Source: an uncultured delta proteobacterium
GTDB taxonomy: Bacteria > Myxococcota_A > Polyangia > Polyangiales > Ga0077539
Direction of reading: 5' to 3'
NCBI GenBank assembly: GCA_903885885.1
Contig: CAISKJ010001138.1
Coordinates: 1 to 7,542 of the forward strand
DNA length: 7,542 bases
Shown here: positions 1-5,037 of the stretch, one piece after another
How the letters are laid out: each line of letters opens with the position of its first letter
Position numbering within the stretch: the first letter of the stretch is position 1
Translations under genes and position numbers: made by a program
Notes under the pieces: model-generated
Told to the model about the DNA's origin: nothing
Databases searched by the model: none
What the model saw: the letters and a program-made list of their open reading frames with translations, nothing else

Positions 1-1970
1 CCGCTCGCGGGGTCGACGTCGACGCGCGACACGTTGGGCGTGCGCGGACCGAAGAGCGCGCGCCAGTCGGTGGTGTCGGTGACATCACGGATGCGTGCGC
101 CCGCCTCGGGCGTGTCGACGAGGGTCACCTCGAGGGTGCTGCGCGCCTCCAGCATCGCGGCGGTGATCACCCCGTCGGCGACGTCGCGCCCGTTCACGCG
201 CACGGTACCCACCGCGTAGGCGCCCGTGCGGCCCTCCGCGCGCGGGGGGAGGTTCACCGTCACGGTGATGCGCTTCGCGCGCCACGCGAAGTCGTTGAGC
301 ACGAGGGAGTCGGCGTTGGCGAACACCGTGTTGCGCAACTCGCGCGTGATGTACGGCCGCACGCGCACGCCCTCGTTGGACACCACGAGGCCGAACAGCA
401 CGTCGTGCACCATGGAGAGGTAGCCCGCCACGCTCCAGAGCTGGCGCTGCGAGTTCACCACGGGCCCGCCCGTCATGGGCTCGTCGACGCGCGGTGAGCC
501 CGTGACGAACTCGAGGTTCTCCATGTTGGAGAGGTTGAGCGCGGCGGCGCGCATCATGGCGGTGACGCCGCGGTTCACGGCTGCGTCGTTGCGAACCTGT
601 CGCGCCGCGCGGAGCCAGTACGCGGTGACGAAGGGCCACATCGCGCGGTTGTGATAGATGGCCGTGTTCTGCTGCTGGGGCCACAGAACGGGCGCGCCGC
701 CGCGGCCCGCGTGCGGGTACTGCGCCACGAGCGCGCTCGCCTGCGCGTCGTCGGCCACGCCGTGGAGCACCGCGAGCGAGGAGCCCAGGAGGTCCCAGCG
801 GCGCACCGGGGCGGGGTCGAGGCCCGTGGTGGTGTAGGCCGCGAACTGCATCGCGTCGGCGTCCCAGAAGCGCGCGCGAATGGCCGTGCGGAGCGCGTCG
901 GCGAAGCCGCGGTAGCGCGTGGCCGCAGCGGTGTCGTTGCGCTCGGCGGCGAGGGTGGCCACGGCGTCGAGGGCCGCGTAGTGGAGCACGTTGGTCGAGA
1001 GCGACTTCGACATGCCGATGTGCGCGGTGTCGGTGGCCGTCCACCCGGGGTAGCTCTGCTCGCGCCAGTCGAGGAACGAGTGCTCGCCGCGGTAGAGGCC
1101 GTCTGCGCTGTCGAAGATCACCGCGCGGTCGTGGTCGACGGTGTTGCGCAGCGCCTCGTAGGCGCGCCCGAGAAAGGCCGTGCGCGCGTCGCCGTCGAGG
1201 AACTTCAAGAGCTCCATCGCGCCGAGGGCCCACACGACGCGGTCCGTCGAGACGGGGTACGAGCCGCCCGTGCCGGTGTCTTGCACCACCTGCGCGCCGC
1301 CGCCGCCGCGGCGCTCCGAGAGCTTGAACTCCAGCGAGTTGCGCGCCCGCACGGGGTCGAGCGCGCCGAGCGCGAGGTCGACGGAGTACGAGGTGTCGCG
1401 CGTCCACACGTACTTCCACAGCCTGCCCGTTTCGAAGCACCCGCCGGCGGGGCAGTCGATGGCGTTGCCGTCGTTGAAGCTGCCGTCGCGAATGGCGCTC
1501 ACGCTGTTCTCGCGCGCCTCGTCTTGCGCGAGCGCGTAGAGCGCGTCGAAGAGGTCGTTGCGCGTGCGCACGGTGGAGAAGCCCGCGCGCTCGGTCACGC
1601 GCCGCGGGTTCATGGGCTCGTTGTCGCGCAGCGGCGCCGTCGAGGTCATGAGGTACGTGCGCTGACAGCTCGCGGGGTCGAGCACCGTCACCGAGCTCAT
1701 CGCCGCCCCTTCGACCCAGCGGTCGCTCGGGGCCGTGCCCGCGCCCCGCGCCTGCGCGCACTGCCCCGGCGGCACGGTGACATCCGTCGCATCGAGGGTC
1801 GCGTCGATGGTCCCATCGGGCACGGTGCGATCGACCGTCGCGTCGCCCGCGTCGAGCTCGGCGTCGGGCGTGACGAGCTCGACGTCGAGGCCCGCGTCGC
1901 CCGCGTTGTTCGAGGTTTCACAGCCCATGGAGAGTGCCAACAGCGAGAGGAACGCAGTGCCGACGCGCAT
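1..1970 (-). CDS. Putative surface lipoprotein with six-hairpin glycosidase-like domain (3' end beyond window)
   Basis: The frame is open from the ATG at 1970 to position 1 (656 codons, no stop), so the C-terminus is missing. The N-terminus is a short hydrophobic signal ending in LSMGC (Cys16), a somewhat atypical lipobox. An Asp/Ala/Thr-rich linker of about 45 residues follows (DAGLDVELVTPDAELDAG and onward), typical of myxobacterial surface lipoproteins. From about residue 90 the protein looks like an (alpha/alpha)6-barrel, six-hairpin glycosidase: WKYVWTRD at 185-192, FLDWREQSYPGW at 299-310, LWPQQQNTAIYHNRAMWPF at 429-447. A beta-rich C-terminal part begins near 500. I cannot assign the family, substrate or catalytic acids. 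It starts 35 bp after the upstream radical SAM gene with no visible Shine-Dalgarno, so it is probably the last visible gene of the operon, though its link to the peptide system is unproven. The coding call is firm; the glycosidase assignment is moderate. Confidence 0.8.
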   Translation of the reverse strand, partial: MRVGTAFLSLLALSMGCETSNNAGDAGLDVELVTPDAELDAGDATVDRTVPDGTIDATLDATDVTVPPGQCAQARGAGTAPSDRWVEGAAMSSVTVLDPASCQRTYLMTSTAPLRDNEPMNPRRVTERAGFSTVRTRNDLFDALYALAQDEARENSVSAIRDGSFNDGNAIDCPAGGCFETGRLWKYVWTRDTSYSVDLALGALDPVRARNSLEFKLSERRGGGGAQVVQDTGTGGSYPVSTDRVVWALGAMELLKFLDGDARTAFLGRAYEALRNTVDHDRAVIFDSADGLYRGEHSFLDWREQSYPGWTATDTAHIGMSKSLSTNVLHYAALDAVATLAAERNDTAAATRYRGFADALRTAIRARFWDADAMQFAAYTTTGLDPAPVRRWDLLGSSLAVLHGVADDAQASALVAQYPHAGRGGAPVLWPQQQNTAIYHNRAMWPFVTAYWLRAARQVRNDAAVNRGVTAMMRAAALNLSNMENLEFVTGSPRVDEPMTGGPVVNSQRQLWSVAGYLSMVHDVLFGLVVSNEGVRVRPYITRELRNTVFANADSLVLNDFAWRAKRITVTVNLPPRAEGRTGAYAVGTVRVNGRDVADGVITAAMLEARSTLEVTLVDTPEAGARIRDVTDTTDWRALFGPRTPNVSRVDVDPAS

Positions 1971-2005
1971 CGTGCCGCGCAGTGAACTACGCCCCGCTCA
2001 CGGGC

Positions 2006-3334
2006 TCAAGGCCGCTCGCGCATTGCCCGCTCGGTGTGCAGGAGCCACCCCTCGCCCGTCTCGGCGAGCTCCCTCGCCCGCGCCAGCTCGTCGGCGGGCC
2101 AGTCTTCCAGGTAGCTCTCGAAGACACCGTAATCGAAGGGCTTTCCCTCGGGTGGGCGCACCTGACGCAAACGCTCGCGCTTGCCCTCGCGGAGGTACTC
2201 GAGCGCGCGGTGGTGGCAGAAGGGGTTGTTGCCGATGCGCCCGAGGGTCACGTGCGCGGTCCACGAGCAGCCGCCGCGGCACTCGTCGCCGTAGTAGCAG
2301 GTCTTGCAGTAGCCCCAGAGGTCGTCGGTGGTGCGGTCGCGCGTGAAGCGCAGGGCCTCGGCGCGCTCCCAGATGTCGCGCACGCTGTGGTCGCGCACGT
2401 TGCCGCCCACGTAATCGCTCGTGGGGAGCGAGGGGCAGCCCTTGATCGACCCGTCGGCCTCGATGCCCAGCGTGAGCCGCCCCGCGCCGCACGACGACAT
2501 GTGCCCGCGCGGCATCGTCCCGCGGATGAGGGTCTCGTAGGGCCCGAAGTAGCCGATGTCGTTGCCGGGCCAGAGGCGCTTCTTCACCGACGCGAGCCTG
2601 CGCTTGGCGCGCGCCACGAGGGGCATCACCTCGAGCACCTGAAAGGGCTCCAGAATGAGCCCCGGCTCGTCGGCGGCGCGGCCCATGGGCACCGTCATCG
2701 ACACCTGCCACGAGTGCACGCCGGCCTCGATGAGCAGCTCGAGAAGGTCCTCGATCTGCGTGAGGGCGGGCCGCGCGATCTGCGTGTTGGCCGACACCGG
2801 GATGCCCTCGGCGCGGAGGTTCGCGATCGCGTCCATCGCGGCGCGCCAGCTGCCCTTTACGCCGCGCAACTCGTCGTGCAGGGGCTCGAGCGCGTCGACC
2901 GACACCGAGAGGCTCTGCACGCCCGCCTCGCGCACCTGACGGGCGCGCTCGGGCGTCATCGCGCGGCCGCCCGTCACCATGGTGAGCTCCATGTTGTAGC
3001 TGCGCACGGCCTTCGCGATGGTGACCCAGTCGTCGCGCAAATAAGCCTCGCCGCCGATGAGGGTGACCTCCTTCGTACCGATCTCCGCGAGCTGCTTCAC
3101 GAGGTCGAGGGCCTCGTCGGTGGAGAGCTCATCGGGGCGCTGGCGCCCCGCGCGCGAGCCGCAGTGACGGCACGCGAGGTCGCAGCGCAGCGTGATCTCC
3201 CACACCGCGATGATGGGCCGCCAGCGCTGGTCGATGGGGCGGCTCTCGCCCGCGAGCGGGAGGCGCCTGCGCGCGGGCTCGGCGGTGGGCGCGATGGGGA
3301 GCAGACGCGGACGCGGCGGCAGTTCGGTGCTCAT
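2006..3334 (-). CDS. Radical SAM/SPASM peptide-modifying enzyme (copy 1, downstream of the precursors)
   Basis: This 442-residue protein is predicted to cleave S-adenosylmethionine at a [4Fe-4S] cluster and modify a peptide by radical chemistry. The radical SAM motif CX3CX2C is at C51, C55, C58 (CDLACRHC), followed by GGEA at 94-97. The C-terminal SPASM domain has all seven cysteines: C282, then C300 in the GX4C pattern, C343/C346/C352/C356 as CX2CX5CX3C, and C373, enough for two auxiliary clusters. The first 45 residues (PRPRLLPIAP, RPIDQRW) are shared with the paralogue at 5038-6339. I see no RRE-like wing domain. The start at 3334 matches the paralogue's N-terminus (MSTEL versus MSEL) but lacks a clear Shine-Dalgarno. 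It lies 49 bp after the last small zinc-ribbon lipoprotein gene. The likely substrates are those proteins. SPASM enzymes are mostly RiPP maturases, but the exact reaction is inference. Confidence 0.94.
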   Translation of the reverse strand: MSTELPPRPRLLPIAPTAEPARRRLPLAGESRPIDQRWRPIIAVWEITLRCDLACRHCGSRAGRQRPDELSTDEALDLVKQLAEIGTKEVTLIGGEAYLRDDWVTIAKAVRSYNMELTMVTGGRAMTPERARQVREAGVQSLSVSVDALEPLHDELRGVKGSWRAAMDAIANLRAEGIPVSANTQIARPALTQIEDLLELLIEAGVHSWQVSMTVPMGRAADEPGLILEPFQVLEVMPLVARAKRRLASVKKRLWPGNDIGYFGPYETLIRGTMPRGHMSSCGAGRLTLGIEADGSIKGCPSLPTSDYVGGNVRDHSVRDIWERAEALRFTRDRTTDDLWGYCKTCYYGDECRGGCSWTAHVTLGRIGNNPFCHHRALEYLREGKRERLRQVRPPEGKPFDYGVFESYLEDWPADELARARELAETGEGWLLHTERAMRERP

Positions 3335-3383
3335 GCGCGGCGAACCTATGGGATGGTGGAAGGGAGCGGCGGGAGCGCGGCGG

Positions 3384-3638
3384 TCAGACCCAGACGTCGG
3401 CGGGAGGCGCGCCGTAGCGCACGCCGATGGAGGCGTCGGAGTCGGCGTCGGTGGTCTGCGCCACGTCGGCGGGCACGGCGCCGTAGAGGGCCATCACCGA
3501 GCCGTCGTCTTGCGGGCCGCCGTCGGTGCTCGCGTCGGAGGGCGGCGGCGTCACGTCGGAGGGCGTCGCGTCGGCGGGCGCGGAGGCGTCGACGGGCGCG
3601 CCGTAGAGCGCCATCGCGCTGCCGTCGTCGGCGGGGCC
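3384..3638 (-). repeat. Three xYG repeat units in P1
   Basis: Tyr codons are at 3603-3605, 3483-3485 and 3414-3416. The first two units are nearly identical (DDGSAMALYGA and DDGSVMALYGA), and the third (DASIGVRYGA) matches the last unit of P2. Residues before Tyr are Leu, Leu and Arg. Confidence 0.88.
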
Positions 3639-3896
3639 GCGGTCGGTCGCGGGGCTGTCGGTCACGGGCGCGGTGTCGGCGGGCGCGGCGTCGGCGGTCG
3701 TGGGCACGGTGTCGCCGCAGCCCGCGAGCGCGAGCGAGGCGGTGAACGCGAAGGCCGCCGCGCGCTTCATGCGCTGCGAGGCGCCGGGAACGATCGCGCC
3801 CGCGAGCTCAGGCAGGGCGCCCTGGCAGAAGGGGCACGCGGGCTCCGAGGCGCGCACGTGACGCTGACACGAAGGGCAAGGCACGAGATTCTTCAT
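3384..3896 (-). CDS. Zinc-ribbon lipoprotein with three xYG repeats; candidate modified-peptide precursor (P1)
   Basis: This 170-residue protein is probably a substrate of the neighbouring radical SAM enzymes. The N-terminus is a zinc ribbon, C7-X2-C10-X10-C21-X2-C24, containing QRHVR. A hydrophobic stretch follows (RAAAFAFTASLALAGC) with a textbook lipobox and Cys60 as the lipidated residue. The rest is Asp/Ala/Pro-rich with Tyr-Gly motifs at Y98 (MALYGAPVDA), Y138 (MALYGAVPAD) and Y161 (GVRYGAPPAD), and ends in DVWV. These are its only tyrosines. I chose the ATG at 3896 over the one at 3905: AAGGAG at 3907-3912 is 10 nt from the former but only 1 nt from the latter, and the chosen start matches its paralogues. 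It lies 63 bp after P2 and 49 bp before the radical SAM gene. The family is not one I can name. The precursor role is inferred from context and repeats; it could also be an ordinary structural lipoprotein. Confidence 0.88.
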   Translation of the reverse strand: MKNLVPCPSCQRHVRASEPACPFCQGALPELAGAIVPGASQRMKRAAAFAFTASLALAGCGDTVPTTADAAPADTAPVTDSPATDRGPADDGSAMALYGAPVDASAPADATPSDVTPPPSDASTDGGPQDDGSVMALYGAVPADVAQTTDADSDASIGVRYGAPPADVWV

Positions 3897-3906
3897 CGCA
3901 GACATT

Positions 3907-3912
3907 CTCCTT
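3907..3912 (-). promoter_or_regulatory. Ribosome binding site of P1, selecting the second ATG
   Basis: AAGGAG on the minus strand is 1 nt from the ATG at 3905 and 10 nt from the in-frame ATG at 3896. Only the latter spacing works well, and it equals the spacing used by P2. P1 is therefore annotated from 3896. Confidence 0.75.
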
Positions 3913-3927
3913 GAAGTGGTTGATACG

Positions 3928-3951
3928 CGACCGCTCGCCCTCGAGCGATCG
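3928..3951 (-). promoter_or_regulatory. Ten-pair RNA hairpin between P2 and P1
   Basis: In the leftward transcript CGATCGCTCG (3951-3942), loop AGGG and CGAGCGGTCG (3937-3928) can form a ten-pair stem with one internal U-G wobble. It starts 8 nt after the P2 stop and ends 15 nt before the P1 Shine-Dalgarno. No U-run follows, so it is not a classical intrinsic terminator. It could protect or process the mRNA, or tune translation of P1. The structure is read directly; its role is inference. Confidence 0.55.
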
Positions 3952-3959
3952 AAGGTCGG

Positions 3960-4271
3960 TCACGCGCCCGCGTCGGGCGGGGGCACGGCGCCGTAGCGCA
4001 CGCCGATGCTGCCGTCGCGGCTCGCGTCGGGCGCGTCGTCTTGCACGTCAGCGTCGGGCGCAGGCACCGCGCCGTAGAGCGGCGCAGGGCCGCCGTTGTC
4101 GTCGGGCGGCGTGCCCGCGTCGAAGGGAGCGCCGTACGCGGGCGCGGGGCCGCCGTTGTCGGCGGGCGCGTCGGGCGCGGCGCTGTCGGTGGGCGCGGCG
4201 TTGTCGGTGGGCGCGGCGTTGTCGGTGGCGGTGTCGGCGGGCGCGTCGACGGGGGCGCCGTAGACGGGCGC
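3960..4271 (-). repeat. Four xYG repeat units in P2
   Basis: Tyr codons are at 4260-4262, 4134-4136, 4074-4076 and 3993-3995. Units read VYGAPVD, AYGAPFD, LYGAVPA and RYGAVPP, three of them preceded by DNGGP or RDGS. The first unit comes only 9 residues after the lipobox Cys60, closer than in P1 or P3. Confidence 0.88.
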
Positions 4272-4466
4272 GGCGATCTCCTGGCTGCACGCGGCGAGGC
4301 CCATGGTGGCGGTGAAGGCGAGCACCGCGGCGCGCGACATGCGCTGCGTGATGCCGGGCACGACCTTCGAAGCGATGGAGGCCTCGATGGCGGCGCCGCA
4401 GAAGGGGCACGCGCGCTCGGAAATGCGAACGTGACGCTGACAGCCAGAACAGGGGGCGAGGCTCAT
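3960..4466 (-). CDS. Zinc-ribbon lipoprotein with four xYG repeats; candidate modified-peptide precursor (P2)
   Basis: This 168-residue paralogue of P1 has the same layout. The zinc ribbon is C6-X2-C9-X10-C20-X2-C23 with QRHVR. A basic QRMSRAA segment leads into a hydrophobic stretch ending GLAAC, lipobox Cys60. The Asp/Ala/Pro-rich tail has Tyr-Gly motifs at Y69 (APVYGAPVDA), Y111 (APAYGAPFDA), Y131 (APLYGAVPAP) and Y158 (GVRYGAVPPP), and no other tyrosines. The last unit (GSIGVRYGA) closely matches the last unit of P1 (ASIGVRYGA), so P1 and P2 look like the more recent duplicates. Between the first and second motifs is a DNAAPT repeat encoded by an 18-bp tandem repeat. The start at 4466 has AGGAG 10 nt upstream (4477-4481). 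The product is probably modified in the cytoplasm, then exported and lipidated with removal of the zinc ribbon. That sequence of events is inference. Confidence 0.88.
   Translation of the reverse strand: MSLAPCSGCQRHVRISERACPFCGAAIEASIASKVVPGITQRMSRAAVLAFTATMGLAACSQEIAAPVYGAPVDAPADTATDNAAPTDNAAPTDSAAPDAPADNGGPAPAYGAPFDAGTPPDDNGGPAPLYGAVPAPDADVQDDAPDASRDGSIGVRYGAVPPPDAGA
4185..4229 (-). repeat. 18-bp tandem repeat inside P2
   Basis: The plus-strand unit GTCGGTGGGCGCGGCGTT occurs at 4185-4202 and exactly again at 4203-4220, with a half copy at 4221-4229. It encodes a repeated six-residue DNAAPT linker between the first and second YG motifs. Being a multiple of three, copy changes would keep the reading frame. 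Confidence 0.85.
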
Positions 4467-4476
4467 GACGTGAAGT

Positions 4477-4481
4477 CTCCT
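4477..4481 (-). promoter_or_regulatory. Ribosome binding site of P2
   Basis: AGGAG on the minus strand lies 10 nt before the ATG at 4466, in a purine-rich GAGAGGAGA context. This is a strong match for the 16S rRNA tail, unlike the enzyme genes of the operon, which lack one. Confidence 0.75.
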
Positions 4482-4511
4482 CTCGAAGGTGAATGTGCCG
4501 CGTACGAAGAC

Positions 4512-4784
4512 TCAGGCGCCGCCGTCGGGAGGCGGCGGAGCGCCGTACAGAAAGACCGTGCCGCCCTCGTCGTCGACCACGTCGCGCGCGCTCGCGTCGG
4601 GCGGAGGCGGCGTGCCGTACATCGCGAGGATGGCCCCGTCGTCGACGCCCGCGTCCATGGGCGGGGGCGCGCCGTACTCGGCGACCGGTCCGCCGTCGTC
4701 GTCCACGGTGTCGGCGCTCGCGTCGCGCGGCGGAGGCGGCGGATCGCCGTAGAGCGCCACGGGCCCGCCGTCGTCGTCGACCAC
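4512..4784 (-). repeat. Four xYG repeat units in P3
   Basis: Each unit has an acidic run (DDDGG, DDDGG, DDGA, DDEGG), a short hydrophobic step, Tyr-Gly, Asp/Ala/Thr and then prolines. The Tyr codons are at 4749-4751, 4674-4676, 4617-4619 and 4545-4547, spaced 25, 19 and 24 residues. Residues before Tyr are Leu, Glu, Met and Leu. The units have diverged except for the YG core and acidic run, which suggests selection on the motif. Confidence 0.9.
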
Positions 4785-5033
4785 GTCGGCGCGCGCGTCG
4801 ACGGGCGATGCGTCAGCGCCCGCGTCGGTGCCGCTCACGGTGTCGCTGCACGCGCCGAGCGCGAGCGCGGTGCCGAAGGCGAGGGCCGCCGCGCGGCTCA
4901 ACCGTCGGGGCGCCTCGGGGCGCACGCTCGCGGAAAACCCCTCGGGCATGGGCGATTGACAGAAGGGGCACTGCCCCTCGGTGGCGCGTACGTGGCGCGC
5001 GCAGGCGGGGCACGGCGAGAGCGGTTGATACAT
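4512..5033 (-). CDS. Zinc-ribbon lipoprotein with four xYG repeats; candidate modified-peptide precursor (P3)
   Basis: This 173-residue paralogue is the first small gene after the upstream radical SAM gene. The zinc ribbon is C8-X2-C11-X10-C22-X2-C25 with ARHVR. RRLSRAAALAF leads into a hydrophobic stretch and lipobox ALGAC (Cys62). Four regular units of about 20-25 residues follow, each an acidic DDG-type stretch, a short hydrophobic step, then Tyr-Gly and a proline run: VALYGDPPPP (Y95), VAEYGAPPPM (Y120), LAMYGTPPPP (Y139), VFLYGAPPPP (Y163). Tyr2 is the only other tyrosine. The start at 5033 is supported by GAGGAG 7 nt upstream (5041-5046) and by the paralogues; the in-frame ATG at 5093 would lie inside the upstream gene and add 20 unconserved residues. 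The gap to the upstream stop is 4 bp, with the Shine-Dalgarno inside that gene, so translation is probably coupled. This copy has the cleanest repeats and the longest proline runs. Confidence 0.9.
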   Translation of the reverse strand: MYQPLSPCPACARHVRATEGQCPFCQSPMPEGFSASVRPEAPRRLSRAAALAFGTALALGACSDTVSGTDAGADASPVDARADVVDDDGGPVALYGDPPPPPRDASADTVDDDGGPVAEYGAPPPMDAGVDDGAILAMYGTPPPPDASARDVVDDEGGTVFLYGAPPPPDGGA

Positions 5034-5037
5034 CGCG

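Noticed and set aside
85..1761. 558-codon minus-strand frame, extremely Arg-rich
   Set aside because: It is a shifted frame of the glycosidase-like lipoprotein gene. The frame starting at 1970 has a signal peptide, normal composition and recognisable motifs and stays open throughout.
1934..3745. 603-codon open frame on the plus strand, with similar long plus-strand frames at 651-1985, 3192-3914, 4041-5051 and 5137-6336
   Set aside because: They run antisense to genes with clear motifs. Their products are Arg/Ala/His/Val-rich with no recognisable domain, as expected for the complement of high-GC coding sequence.
3928..3951. Intrinsic terminator between P2 and P1
   Set aside because: The hairpin is sound but is followed by CGTATCAACC in the transcript with no U-run, and the genes on both sides clearly belong together.
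3384..4784. CRISPR-like or non-coding repeat array in the GC-rich repetitive stretch
   Set aside because: Repeats are irregular in length and spacing, lie in frame inside three lipoprotein-like genes and encode the conserved YG motif.
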